Positions 16,970 through 26,456 of a stretch of 64,000 nt of DNA are shown one piece after another. The stretch is taken from positions 2,604,001-2,668,000 of the forward strand of contig OZ243937.1 of NCBI GenBank assembly GCA_965214085.1, given 5' to 3'. The first letter of the stretch is position 1. Each line of letters begins with the position of its first letter. A model generated the notes under the pieces. The model saw only the letters and a list, made by a program, of their open reading frames with translations. It did no database searches and had not been told where the DNA came from. Source of the stretch: UBA6055 sp965214085. GTDB taxonomy: Bacteria; Chloroflexota; Anaerolineae; Aggregatilineales; Phototrophicaceae. Made by a program: the position numbers and the translations under genes.

Positions 16970-18244
16970 ATGACATTCCAAACATCTGACAAGCAGATTG
17001 ACGCGGCTTACGAACTAGCGCGGGAACGCTACGCCGCTTTGGGCGTCGATACAGCGGCCGCGCTAGAACAGTTGAAGACCGTGGCCATCAGCCTGCATTG
17101 CTGGCAGGGCGATGATGTCGGCGGCTTCGAAGACCCGGAGCGCGGGCTCAGCGGCGGCATAATGGCGACCGGCAACTATCCCGGCAAAGCGCGCAATATC
17201 GACGAGCTGCGCGGCGACCTCGATAAAGCCTACAGCCTGATCCCCGGCGATCACCGCCTGGCGCTGCACGGCTCCTACCTCGACAGCGCCAGTAAAGTGC
17301 CGCGCGACGAACTAAAGCCGGAGCACTTCGCCTCCTGGGTTGAATGGGCCAAAGCCAATAATCACGGCCTGGATTTTAACCCCACGTTTTTCTCGCATGA
17401 CTTGGCGGACGACGGCTTCACGCTATCACACGCCGACGCCGGCATTCGCCAATTCTGGATTGACCACGCCATCGCCACGCGCCATATCAGCGCCTATTTC
17501 GGCAGCGAATTGGGCAGCCCTTCGGTCAACAATGTCTGGATCCCCGACGGTTACAAAGACAGTCCCGCCGATCGCCTGAGTCCGCGGCAGCGCTTGCTGG
17601 ACGCGCTGGACGAGATCTTCGCCGAAGACTTGGACCCGGCGCATAACCTGGACGCCATCGAATGCAAACTCTTCGGATTGGGATCCGAGAGTTATGTCGT
17701 CGGCTCGCACGAGTTCTACCTCGGTTACGCCGTCTCGCGTCAGAAGCTGCTCTGCTTGGACGCCGGCCATTTCCACCCGACCGAGACCATCGCCGACAAG
17801 CTTTCAGCCATCTTGCTCTATGTGCCTGAAATTTTACTGCATGTCAGCCGCGGCGTACGCTGGGACAGCGACCATGTCGTAACCCTAAGCGACGATCTGC
17901 AAGCGATCATGCAGGAAATCGTCCGCAGCGACGCGCTGGAGCGGGTGCACATCGGCCTGGACTTTTTCGACGCCAGCATCAATCGCATCGGCGCCTGGGC
18001 CATCGGCACGCGCAACGCTTGCCGCGGCTTGCTGATGGCGCTGCTGGAGCCGCGAGACTTGCTGCGCGGTTACGAAAACGAGGGCGATTTCACCGGCCGC
18101 CTGGCGCTGCTGGAAGAGCTAAAGGGTCTGCCCTTCGGCGCTGTCTGGGATTATTACTGCCGTTCGCAGGACGTGCCGGTCGGCATGGCTTTCATGGACG
18201 AAATCCGCGAATACGAGCGGACGGTGTTGTCGCTGCGGAGTTGA
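16970..18244 (+). CDS. rhaA: L-rhamnose isomerase
   Basis: A 424-residue protein that aligns in memory along its whole length with E. coli RhaA (419 residues): SLHCWQGDDVGGFEDPE, GGIMATGNYPGKARN, PEHFASWVEWAKANNHGLDFNP, FTLSHAD, SVNNVWIPDG, LDAGHFHPTE, VSRGVRWDSDHVV and HIGLDFFDASINRI. The enzyme interconverts L-rhamnose and L-rhamnulose in the cytoplasm and uses Mn2+ or other divalent metals. The metal-binding Glu, Asp and His residues fall in the conserved LDAGHFHPTE and DSDHV segments. The next gene encodes the aldolase/dehydrogenase of the same pathway. No rhamnulokinase gene is in the window. Confidence 0.97.
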   Translation: MTFQTSDKQIDAAYELARERYAALGVDTAAALEQLKTVAISLHCWQGDDVGGFEDPERGLSGGIMATGNYPGKARNIDELRGDLDKAYSLIPGDHRLALHGSYLDSASKVPRDELKPEHFASWVEWAKANNHGLDFNPTFFSHDLADDGFTLSHADAGIRQFWIDHAIATRHISAYFGSELGSPSVNNVWIPDGYKDSPADRLSPRQRLLDALDEIFAEDLDPAHNLDAIECKLFGLGSESYVVGSHEFYLGYAVSRQKLLCLDAGHFHPTETIADKLSAILLYVPEILLHVSRGVRWDSDHVVTLSDDLQAIMQEIVRSDALERVHIGLDFFDASINRIGAWAIGTRNACRGLLMALLEPRDLLRGYENEGDFTGRLALLEELKGLPFGAVWDYYCRSQDVPVGMAFMDEIREYERTVLSLRS

Positions 18245-18274
18245 CAATAGCAGAACCGGCCCAAAGTGCGGCAT

Positions 18275-18299
18275 GTAGGGGCGAGCCATTGGCTTGCCC
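18275..18299. repeat. GGGCGAGCC palindromic repeat
   Basis: TGTAGGGGCGAGCC-ATTG-GCTTGCCC, a slightly decayed copy in the 123-base gap between rhaA and the aldolase/dehydrogenase gene. Confidence 0.55.
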
Positions 18300-18367
18300 T
18301 TATCTGTTCGGCGGACAATCCTTATACTTGCGCGATACTTGTCAACCCTGCCCATACAGGATTTCCA

Positions 18368-20563
18368 ATGCAAACATTCAAACCCTCCGAATATCGTCAC
18401 GTCAATTATCTGTGGGACGATGCCCTCGCCGATGCCCTCGACGGCGTCGACCGGCTGGTCTACCGCTCCAACTTGCTGGGCGCCGACCAGCGCATCACCA
18501 ATACCGGCGGCGGCAATACCTCCAGCAAGATCGCACAGATCGATCCGCTGACCGGCGCTGAAGTGGACATCATGTTCGTCAAGGGCTCGGGCGGCGACCT
18601 GCGCACCAGCCAGCGCGAAAACTTCGCCTCGCTCTACATGGACAAGCTGATGCGGCTGCAAGATGTCTACAACGCAGCCGAGCCCAAGGGCGTCAAGACG
18701 CCGATCGAAGACGCCATGGTGGCGATGTACCCGCATTGCGTTTATAACTTAAATCCGCGCGCCAGCTCCATCGATACGCCGTTACACGCTTTCATCCCCT
18801 TCCGTCATGTCGATCACACTCATCCCAACGCCGTCATCGCCATCGCCGCATCCAGCAATGGGCAGCAGCTCACGCGGGAAATCTACGGCGACGCGGTGGT
18901 TTGGGTCGATTGGCAGCGGCCCGGCTTCGACCTGGGTCTGGTCTTGGGCGAGACGATCGCGGCTAATCCAGGCTGCGTCGGCATCGTCCTGGGCGGCCAC
19001 GGCTTGATAAACTGGGCGGACGACGACAAGGACTGCTACGACCTGTCGCTGACATTGATCGAGAAGGCGGCGCGTCATCTGGCGCAGAACGACCAAGGCG
19101 ACGCGGCGTTTGGCGGCGCGATTTACGAGAATATCAGTGACGACCAGCGACAGACCTTGCTGACCGAGATCCTGCCCCATCTGCGCGGAATGGTATCGCA
19201 GCAGAGCCGCTTCATCGGCACGGCGCAGCACGACGCTGACATCCTGAGTTTCGTCAACAGCGCCGACGCCGCGCGCCTGGCTGAACTCGGAACCTCTTGC
19301 CCCGATCATTTCCTGCGCACCAAGATCAAGCCGCTCTACATCAACTGGGACCCGGCCAGCGCAGATACGGCCGCGCTGCTGGACAAATTGCGCGCCGGCA
19401 TCGCCCAGTATCGTCAGGATTACGCGGCCTATTACGACGCCTGCAAGCGCCCGGACAGCCCGCCCCTGCGCGATGCCAATCCCACGGTGATGCTAATCCC
19501 CGGGCTGGGCATGATCGCCTTTGGCAAGAACAAAAGCGAATCACGCGTGACGGCCGAATTTTACAATTGCGCGGTGGCGGTGATGCGCGGCGCCGAAGCG
19601 GTCGGCGGCTATGTAGCGCTGCCGCGGCAGGAAGCCTTTGACATCGAGTATTGGGCGCTGGAAGAAGCCAAGCTGCGCCGCATGCCATCCGAAAAGACAC
19701 TGGCGCGCAGGGTCGTAGCAGTCGTTGGCGCGGGCAGCGGCATCGGCGTGGCGACAGCTCAGCGCGTGGCGGCCGAGGGCGCGCATGTCGTCTGCGCCGA
19801 CTTGAACCTGGCGGGCGCGCAGGCAACCGCCGACGCGCTGACGCAAAGCTACGGGCAGGGCATCGGCGTGGCCGGCTCGGGCGTTTCCGGCTGCGGACCG
19901 GCCATCGCGGCGGATGTCGACATCACCTCAGCCGACAGTGTAAAAGCGCTGCTGGAAAAGGCTGTGCTCGCTTACGGCGGGGTGGACGATATCATCGTGA
20001 CCGCCGGCGTCTTCTTCACGCCTGATGCCGAGGGCGGGAATTCGGCCCAGCAATGGCGTACGTCCTTTGAGGTAAATGTGCGCGGCGGCTACCTGGTCAG
20101 CCAGGGCGCTCGCCCGATCTGGCAGGCGCAGGCTCTATCCGCTTCGTTAGTGCTGACCACCAGCGTTAACGCCGTCGTCGCCAAAAAGGGCTCCATCGCC
20201 TACGACACCAGCAAAGCCGCCGCCAACCACCTGGTGCGCGAGCTGGCGATTGAACTGGCGCCGCTGGTACGCGTCAACGGCCTGGCGCCGGCCACTGTCG
20301 TCAAGGGCAGCAGCATGTTCCCGCGCGACCGCGTCATCAGCTCGCTTATCAAGTATGACCTGGGGTACAGCGAGAACGAAGACAGCGATACCCTGCGCGC
20401 GCGCCTGGCGGAGTTTTACGCTCAGCGAACGCTGACCAAAGCGCCGATCAGCCCGGAAGACCAAGCCGAAGTGGCTTACCTGCTCATCACGGATGCGTTC
20501 AGCAAAACGACCGGGCAGATCATCAACGTGGATGGCGGGCTGCACGAGGGGTTTTTGCGTTAG
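18368..20563 (+). CDS. rhaEW: Bifunctional rhamnulose-1-phosphate aldolase / L-lactaldehyde dehydrogenase
   Basis: A 731-residue fusion. Residues 1 to about 430 form a class II aldolase/adducin-type domain with the Zn ligands in VDHTHPNAVIA (about residues 147-157) and GGHGLINW (about 208-215), plus the phosphate-binding GGGNTSSK near residue 45. Residues from about 445 form a short-chain dehydrogenase with VVGAGSGIGVATAQ, and YxxxK as YDTSK (about residue 612). This is the architecture of B. subtilis YuxG/RhaEW, which cleaves L-rhamnulose-1-phosphate to DHAP and L-lactaldehyde and oxidises the aldehyde to lactate. The frame is open 34 codons upstream, but the ATG at 18368 begins the conserved region. 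It completes a RhaA plus RhaEW pathway lacking only the kinase here. Confidence 0.93.
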   Translation: MQTFKPSEYRHVNYLWDDALADALDGVDRLVYRSNLLGADQRITNTGGGNTSSKIAQIDPLTGAEVDIMFVKGSGGDLRTSQRENFASLYMDKLMRLQDVYNAAEPKGVKTPIEDAMVAMYPHCVYNLNPRASSIDTPLHAFIPFRHVDHTHPNAVIAIAASSNGQQLTREIYGDAVVWVDWQRPGFDLGLVLGETIAANPGCVGIVLGGHGLINWADDDKDCYDLSLTLIEKAARHLAQNDQGDAAFGGAIYENISDDQRQTLLTEILPHLRGMVSQQSRFIGTAQHDADILSFVNSADAARLAELGTSCPDHFLRTKIKPLYINWDPASADTAALLDKLRAGIAQYRQDYAAYYDACKRPDSPPLRDANPTVMLIPGLGMIAFGKNKSESRVTAEFYNCAVAVMRGAEAVGGYVALPRQEAFDIEYWALEEAKLRRMPSEKTLARRVVAVVGAGSGIGVATAQRVAAEGAHVVCADLNLAGAQATADALTQSYGQGIGVAGSGVSGCGPAIAADVDITSADSVKALLEKAVLAYGGVDDIIVTAGVFFTPDAEGGNSAQQWRTSFEVNVRGGYLVSQGARPIWQAQALSASLVLTTSVNAVVAKKGSIAYDTSKAAANHLVRELAIELAPLVRVNGLAPATVVKGSSMFPRDRVISSLIKYDLGYSENEDSDTLRARLAEFYAQRTLTKAPISPEDQAEVAYLLITDAFSKTTGQIINVDGGLHEGFLR

Positions 20564-20603
20564 GTGAATTGCCACAATTCATAAGAACTGTAGGAGTTTG
20601 AAC

Positions 20604-22214
20604 TTGAGATTCGTAGAATTGCTTTCGAGAGCAGATGACGAGACGCTTCAAATTCTTCTAGGACAATCGCCCATGAAGTTGCTTTTGACTCTCGAGCCTC
20701 AGTTGTCTACTCCGCAACAGTTACGTAACCTGATTCTTCGAATTTACTCAGCAGAGGGCTTACTACTTTCTTTCGAGAAAAGACAAATTCTATTCGATCT
20801 ATTGCCGAAAGAAAGTGCCGAGATTCTTCACAAAGTGCTTGGTCTACCGCAAAATGGGAATACGTACATTGAATTGAAACTCGCGCGATTTAGACGGGGG
20901 TCTGAACGCGAGAGAGCGATGTTCGATTTTTTTGGCTTGAATGTACCTGTGCGAGAAGTTCACGAACAGACGCCAGCAACTCAAATCGGAATCGGGAAGT
21001 ATTCTCTTTTTTCTCACCAACGTGATGCCGCTCGCCGTGTTACTTCTGCTTTGGAGAAACATCCACATCGTGTCGTGCTTCATATGCCTACAGGCGCAGG
21101 AAAGACACGAGTTGCCATGAGCATTATCGCGGATCATTTACGCAAACACGAACCAACGCTTGTGATCTGGCTAGCAAATTCTGAAGAATTGTGCGAGCAG
21201 TCGGCATCCGAGTTTGAAAAAGCATGGGAAAATTTAGGCAATCGAGACATTGGAGTACATCGGTTCTGGGGTAACCGTGAGCTATCGCTTGATGATGTGC
21301 AAGATGGGCTACTCATCGGTGGCTTGGCGAAAATGTACAGTGCAACCAAGCGAAAACTTGAATTTATCATGGAATTGGCAGGACGCACTTCGCTTGTAAT
21401 CATTGACGAAGCCCACTCCGCGATAGCAGAAACTTACCAACTAATCCTTGATGCGCTTGTCAAGATGCCGCACCCAAATCCCGGCCTGCTAGGACTAACA
21501 GCAACTCCTGGTAGAACTTGGGCAGATATTGAGATAGACGAACAACTCTCTGCGTTCTTTTCCCGCCGTAAGGTCACACTTCAGATTGAAGGCTATAGTA
21601 ATCCAGTTGACTACCTGGTAGACAAACAATACTTGGCTTGTGTTTACTATTCTCCTCTCTACCACGAAGGCGGCGCTGGCTTCTCTGAAGCTGACAAACA
21701 GAAGGTTCAAAACAGTTTCGATATACCTGACAGTATCCTAAAGCGTCTTGCCGAGGATGAATTACGAAATCTAGCGATCATTACAAAACTGGAGGAGCTT
21801 TCAAAACACCACAGAAGAATCCTGGTGTTCGCCGCTACAGTCACACACGCTGAAGTATTAGCTGCTATATTACAGATGAAAAACTTTGACGCAGAATCTG
21901 TTACAGCCAACACACCAAAGGAACAACGCTCTCGAATTATTGAGAAATACAAGCAAGATACTCAAGAGGTTAGAATACTATGCAATTTCGGCGTTTTGAC
22001 AACAGGATTTGATGCGCCACTGTCTAGCGCTGCGTTGATAGCACGACCGACGAAATCCTTGGTTCTATACTGTCAAATGGTGGGCCGAGCGATACGGGGC
22101 CCGAAAGCTGGCGGGAACTTGAGCGCTGAAATAGTAACTGTAGTGGACTATAATCTGCCAGGTTTTGAAAGCGTAGCCGAAGCATTTAATAACTGGGAAG
22201 ACATCTGGGAGTAA
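20604..22214 (+). CDS. SF2 DEAH-type helicase, candidate defence helicase
   Basis: A 536-residue superfamily-2 helicase. Motifs in order: Q-like FSHQRDA (about 136), Walker A MPTGAGKT (161-168), DEAH (268-271), TATPGRT (299-305), LVFAATVTHAEVLA (motif IV region), GVLTTGFDAP (motif V) and QMVGRAIRGP (motif VI). The first 130 residues match nothing I know. The TTG at 20604 is chosen because AGGAG at 20592 is then 7 bases away; the TTG two codons earlier would be too close. Base composition is visibly AT-rich compared with both flanks. It is two bases upstream of a GHKL ATPase gene, and together they look like an acquired two-gene defence module. Confidence 0.85.
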   Translation: MRFVELLSRADDETLQILLGQSPMKLLLTLEPQLSTPQQLRNLILRIYSAEGLLLSFEKRQILFDLLPKESAEILHKVLGLPQNGNTYIELKLARFRRGSERERAMFDFFGLNVPVREVHEQTPATQIGIGKYSLFSHQRDAARRVTSALEKHPHRVVLHMPTGAGKTRVAMSIIADHLRKHEPTLVIWLANSEELCEQSASEFEKAWENLGNRDIGVHRFWGNRELSLDDVQDGLLIGGLAKMYSATKRKLEFIMELAGRTSLVIIDEAHSAIAETYQLILDALVKMPHPNPGLLGLTATPGRTWADIEIDEQLSAFFSRRKVTLQIEGYSNPVDYLVDKQYLACVYYSPLYHEGGAGFSEADKQKVQNSFDIPDSILKRLAEDELRNLAIITKLEELSKHHRRILVFAATVTHAEVLAAILQMKNFDAESVTANTPKEQRSRIIEKYKQDTQEVRILCNFGVLTTGFDAPLSSAALIARPTKSLVLYCQMVGRAIRGPKAGGNLSAEIVTVVDYNLPGFESVAEAFNNWEDIWE

Positions 22215-22216
22215 AT

Positions 22217-24022
22217 ATGACAACTCATGACATCGTTCCAACCCATCTAATTGTAAACGCCTTACGCGACAGTGGTTATAGAAACGCGGCTTATGCCATC
22301 GCAGAGTTGATGGATAATTCGATTCAGGCGGGTGCAACAAGTGTCGAACTCCTGTGTGGCGAGAGAGTTGAGCGAGTCCTACAACGTTCTCGAACACGCG
22401 TTAGTGAGATAGCCGTTCTGGACAATGGAATCGGAATGGATGCAGACGTTCTGCAAATGGCGCTTCAATTTGGAAATGGCACTCGACTGAATGACTATAG
22501 TGGTATTGGGCGATTTGGAATGGGGCTGCCTAGTTCGTCCATTTCTCAGGCTAGACGTGTTGATGTGTGGACATGGCAAGACGGCCCAAACAATGCAATA
22601 CACACCTATATTGATATTGGAGAAATTGAATCCGGAATACTCCAACAAGTACCGATTCCATCCATGAGGTCAATTCCAAGCACTTGGCGCGAAGTTGGAA
22701 ATACATTTGAAGAATCGGGTACGCTTGTTGTATGGACATCACTTGATCGCATAATGTGGCGAACTGCTAAAGCAATTATTGACAATTCGGAAATGCTAAT
22801 AGGGCGAATATATCGATACTTTCTATCAAGTGAGAAAGTAAGAATTCGACTTGCTTCATTTGATATGGAATCTACTCCACATGCTTCAGAAATAAATGAG
22901 AAATTCGCCCTGCCAAATGATCCGCTCTATCTGCTTCCGGAAACGTCGTGCCCAGACCCTTGGAACAGAACAGCAATGTTTACTCAAGCGGATTTCCAGA
23001 ATACTGATTTCAGGATTCTGTTCCAAGACAGAATTCACATTGTCACTGTGCGATTTGCCTACGCAAAAGAAGAAGCCAGAAACAGAGATGACGGTCAAGT
23101 GCCTGGCAGAATGCCATATGGCATTCACGCGAAGAAAAATCAGGGTGTATCAATTGTACGCGCATGTCGTGAACTAGACTTGGATACATCTTGGGTAGAC
23201 GAAACTTCATCACGAGACAGCTGGTGGGGCGTGGAAATAAGTTTCCCACCTTCGCTGGACGATCTCTTCGGTGTTACAAACAGCAAACAGTCTGCTCGCA
23301 ACTTTTCCCAACTTGCTAATGTCGATCTAGAAGGCGAACTCGATCCTGGTCAGACTCTGGGAGCGATGAAGGACGAGTTGAACGCTGACGAAGATCCACG
23401 TTTGCCCCTACTGGAAGTCGCGCAACATGTTCGCACCAACATATCAACCATTCGCCGACTGCTGCGAGCGCAAACAGCATCTCCAAAGAAGAATAGACAT
23501 TCAACCGAAGGTTCCGAAGCAAAAGGGACTAAAGTAACGCGGAATCGCATACAAGCGGGGCATCGTGGTGTAAGTGACGAACAGGAAGAACAGCATCCCC
23601 CCGAAAAACGACAACAGGAAATAACTTCGGAATTGGTTGAACATGGTGCTACGCAGAATCAAGCGGTGCAGTTGGCAGCTCAAACTGTTGGAAGTGGACT
23701 GAAATACACATTTACCAAATCCTCTGTTTCAACTCCTGCATTCTTCCATGTGAAATCCCGCGGCGGTGTCGTGATCATTTCATTGAATGTAGATCATCCG
23801 GCATACACTCATTTGGTTGAAGTACTTCAGAAGGACTCCGATTCTATGAGTGAAGATGAACTAAGAGAGAACTTATCGAATGCTCGCCAAGGTCTTGAGT
23901 TACTGCTTATAGCCTGGGCAAGATATGAAGACGAACAAAATGATAGGAAGCGTCAGCAAACAGAAAATGTCCGCTGGGACTGGGGACGCGTTGCCCGGGA
24001 TTTTCTTTACGAAGAGGAATGA
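22217..24022 (+). CDS. GHKL (Hsp90/MutL/MORC-type) ATPase, partner of the helicase
   Basis: A 601-residue protein with an N-terminal GHKL ATPase domain: N-box ELMDNSIQAGA (residues 30-40), G1 box DNGIGM (69-74) and G2 box GIGRFGMGL (96-104). A transducer-like region follows, with a KKN segment (HAKKNQGVSIVRA) where GHKL proteins carry the ATP-contacting Lys. Residues about 420-480 are polar, low in complexity and rich in Arg, Glu and Gln (NRIQAGHRGVSDEQEEQHPP), suggesting a linker. A C-terminal globular part (FHVKSRGGVVIISLNVDHP) ends in RWDWGRVARDFLYEEE. GGGAG sets the ATG, two bases after the helicase stop. MutL/MORC-like ATPases coupled to helicases occur in known bacterial defence and R-M loci; this pairing is inferred to be similar. 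Confidence 0.82.
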   Translation: MTTHDIVPTHLIVNALRDSGYRNAAYAIAELMDNSIQAGATSVELLCGERVERVLQRSRTRVSEIAVLDNGIGMDADVLQMALQFGNGTRLNDYSGIGRFGMGLPSSSISQARRVDVWTWQDGPNNAIHTYIDIGEIESGILQQVPIPSMRSIPSTWREVGNTFEESGTLVVWTSLDRIMWRTAKAIIDNSEMLIGRIYRYFLSSEKVRIRLASFDMESTPHASEINEKFALPNDPLYLLPETSCPDPWNRTAMFTQADFQNTDFRILFQDRIHIVTVRFAYAKEEARNRDDGQVPGRMPYGIHAKKNQGVSIVRACRELDLDTSWVDETSSRDSWWGVEISFPPSLDDLFGVTNSKQSARNFSQLANVDLEGELDPGQTLGAMKDELNADEDPRLPLLEVAQHVRTNISTIRRLLRAQTASPKKNRHSTEGSEAKGTKVTRNRIQAGHRGVSDEQEEQHPPEKRQQEITSELVEHGATQNQAVQLAAQTVGSGLKYTFTKSSVSTPAFFHVKSRGGVVIISLNVDHPAYTHLVEVLQKDSDSMSEDELRENLSNARQGLELLLIAWARYEDEQNDRKRQQTENVRWDWGRVARDFLYEEE

Positions 24023-24029
24023 GACTTCG

Positions 24030-26240
24030 TTACCTATCTGTGTCCCGCCGCTCGAACGTCCGGAAGTAGTTGACCACATCCCAGCGCGATTCGACGCTCA
24101 AGCCCGCCCCACAAGCAGGCAGGCTCCGCCAGCCTGACGCGACCGCGGCATAAAGGAAGTCATCCCGCGCGCTCGCCAGCCGATTGCGCAGCGCCCGGAA
24201 ATCGGCCGACTCGCCCTGCCAGACCAAGCAATGCTCGCGGTAGATCGCCTCGCCGTGCGCCAGCGAAGCGGCATCGGGCAAGACGCTGTTGACGACTGCC
24301 GGCGGCGGGTTCAGTGTCAATGCGTAATCACGCTGTCGCTCGTCCAGCATCAGCGCGCCAGCCGCCATGACGCCCAGCGAAACGACCAGCGCGACGCACG
24401 CGATCAAGAGGCTGGCCGGCGTCAATTGGAGCGCTGCCAGCAATCGGCGCGCCCGCCCCGCCGACCAAGCGGAAAAGACGCCGGCGATGCTGAGCAGGGC
24501 GACCAGATGAATCAGTTGCGGCTGCCGAGATTGCTGCACGGCAGCGGCAGCGCTGATTTGCCAAATGAAGGCGGCGCGGCTGATTTTGCCGTCGGGCGTC
24601 GTGATATCCAGCAGCGTCCACCATTCACCAGCCCGGTCGATATCATCGCCGGCGCTGACGTACAGGCCGTCTTCCGCCTGCTCCGCTTGATGCCAGGCGC
24701 TGCGGATATCGCGCTGTGGATCGACCAGTTGGATGTACAGCTCGACATCAGCAGCCGGCGCCTGGGCGCGCTTGAGGACCAGGTCATAGCTGTTGACGCC
24801 GGGCCCGCCCGGGATGATGGCGGCGCTGAGGCTCAGGTCGCCCAGAGCTGTCACGGCTTGAGGCGCGGCGATATCAGCCCGGGGCAAATCAGGCTGCGGA
24901 ATCGGCGTCGCGCTTAACCAGGCTGCCGCGGCCAGGGTCAGCAGCATCAACGCGACCTCAAGCCGCAGCAACCCCCCGCCAGCCAATCCAGCGCGCAGGC
25001 GCAGACGCGCCGCCAGTTGCGGGCGCAGGGCGATATGCTGCCAGCCGCCCAGAACGAAGACCGGCGCCGCCAACAGCAGCTTGACAGCCAGCGTCCGCCC
25101 GTAATTGCTGGCGACATCGGCCGGGCTCACGAAATAATTGAGGGCGTTGTACAAGCCGCTCAAGACCACCAGCGCGACCAGCGCCAGCATAATGCGCGAG
25201 AAACGCAGCAAGACCGCCCGCAGCGCCTTCGCCACCTGCTCAGCGTCATAAGGTTGTAGCGCAGTCGGCAGCAGCAGCGTCAGCGTCAGCGCTCCGCCGA
25301 GCCAGAAAGCGACCGCCAGGACGTGCAGCCAGTCGACCGCGATGGCGACCCAGGGCAGCAGTGGCGAGCCGGCCGCGTGACTGGTCACCATGGTCAAGCC
25401 GATAAAAATCGCGCCCAGCCAGGGCAAACCGCGCCAGATGCCGGCCGCCAGCTGTGGCATCAGGGCGCGAAAATACTCCGCCACAAAAAGCAGAACGGCG
25501 CAAAAGATCAGCAGGACCACGCGGAAGGTCCAGATGTCGCCAAAGCGCGAGCCGATGAGCACAACTTGCCAGAGATTCTGCTGCAAGACTTGCGCGGCAT
25601 CGGTGTTGAAGAATGCCATCGATTGCTGCAGCAGGCCGATCAGGTTGGCCGCGAATGCCAGCATGACAGCGACGACAAAGCAGGCCCGCAGCCGGGTCAT
25701 GATACGCGGCGGCAGTTTGCCTTGAGCGTTGCCCCAGGCCGGAATCAGCACCGCTGTGTAGAGCAAGGATGCGCCGAAGAACAGGAAATTCGCCAGGTTG
25801 AGCAAGGCGCGCCACAATACTTCCAAGGGGATAGCTCGCGCTTGGTAGCTTCTGCCGCTGAGGCCGCCGACCGCTTCGCCGACGAAGAAAACGCGGCTTT
25901 CGGCGATGACGTGGCCGTCGCTGGCGAAGGCCGGGCGCAATTCAACCACGTAAGCGCCATCGGGCAAGCCAGAGGGGACGCGCAACGTCAGCAGCGCATG
26001 ATTCGCCTCGTCGACTCCGCCGCTGGCGATAACGGCGCCAGCTTGATCGCGCAGGTGAATCTCGCTGAAGCGCGGCTCCAAGTCTTCGCTGAACCAGTAT
26101 TGCAAACGCGTAGGCGCGCGCTCCAGCGTGCTGCGGTCGGCCGGAATAGCGCGCACGATATAACCGTGAGCGCTCGTCGACAGCGCGCTGAAACACACCA
26201 GCAGCAAGACCAGCGCGCGCAGATTCCGCATCATTTCCAT
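24030..26240 (-). CDS. CopC-CopD copper-handling fusion with a degenerate C-terminal cytochrome-like region
   Basis: A 736-residue membrane protein. A signal peptide ends at SAHGYIV, which would leave His as the mature N-terminus, the Cu(II) ligand in CopC domains. The CopC domain (residues 25-130) includes PTRLQYWFSEDLEPRFSEI and VSSGLPDGAY-type strands, then FFVGEAV. About eight membrane segments of the CopD type follow (residues 140-440), a soluble beta domain (460-570), another membrane pair, and a C-terminal segment AIYREHCLVWQGES that aligns with a cytochrome c heme site but has CLVWQ where CxxCH is expected. Heme c attachment is therefore unlikely. It converges with the GHKL gene, leaving 7 bases. 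Confidence 0.8.
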   Translation of the reverse strand: MEMMRNLRALVLLLVCFSALSTSAHGYIVRAIPADRSTLERAPTRLQYWFSEDLEPRFSEIHLRDQAGAVIASGGVDEANHALLTLRVPSGLPDGAYVVELRPAFASDGHVIAESRVFFVGEAVGGLSGRSYQARAIPLEVLWRALLNLANFLFFGASLLYTAVLIPAWGNAQGKLPPRIMTRLRACFVVAVMLAFAANLIGLLQQSMAFFNTDAAQVLQQNLWQVVLIGSRFGDIWTFRVVLLIFCAVLLFVAEYFRALMPQLAAGIWRGLPWLGAIFIGLTMVTSHAAGSPLLPWVAIAVDWLHVLAVAFWLGGALTLTLLLPTALQPYDAEQVAKALRAVLLRFSRIMLALVALVVLSGLYNALNYFVSPADVASNYGRTLAVKLLLAAPVFVLGGWQHIALRPQLAARLRLRAGLAGGGLLRLEVALMLLTLAAAAWLSATPIPQPDLPRADIAAPQAVTALGDLSLSAAIIPGGPGVNSYDLVLKRAQAPAADVELYIQLVDPQRDIRSAWHQAEQAEDGLYVSAGDDIDRAGEWWTLLDITTPDGKISRAAFIWQISAAAAVQQSRQPQLIHLVALLSIAGVFSAWSAGRARRLLAALQLTPASLLIACVALVVSLGVMAAGALMLDERQRDYALTLNPPPAVVNSVLPDAASLAHGEAIYREHCLVWQGESADFRALRNRLASARDDFLYAAVASGWRSLPACGAGLSVESRWDVVNYFRTFERRDTDR

Positions 26241-26265
26241 CCCGCCATTGTACCCGATTGCTGAA

Positions 26266-26392
26266 AGTGTATTGAAGTCGGTTGAAATTCAATTTCACCA
26301 CAAAGGCACAAAGGCACAAAGCACACAAAGTATATGACATATTTTGATTGAGTTTCTCAGTGCTCTCGCATATCTTGGCGAGGGCGATAGCC
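26266..26392. repeat. ACAAAG-type dispersed repeat
   Basis: Begins AGTGTATTGAAGTCGG, then TTGAAATTCAATTTCACCAC with repeated CACAAAG units, then TATGACATATTTTGATTGAG. The same sequence recurs almost unchanged at 49412 and, in reverse complement, at 35286-35155. It lies immediately upstream of the glnS promoter. Confidence 0.7.
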
Positions 26393-26394
26393 TA

Positions 26395-26423
26395 TTGAAT
26401 GACGGGGTGACCTTGTTTATGAT
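26395..26423 (+). promoter_or_regulatory. Candidate sigma70 promoter of glnS
   Basis: TTGAAT (26395-26400) and TATGAT (26418-26423) are separated by exactly 17 bases. Transcription would start near 26430, about 27 bases before the glnS ATG. Confidence 0.55.
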
Positions 26424-26456
26424 ACGCGCTTGGCAACAACTATCGGGAACGACAAG

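Noticed and set aside
25323..26264. A 313-codon plus-strand frame opposite the CopC-CopD gene
   Set aside because: Low-complexity Gln/Arg/Asp composition typical of antisense shadows; the opposite strand encodes a recognisable protein.
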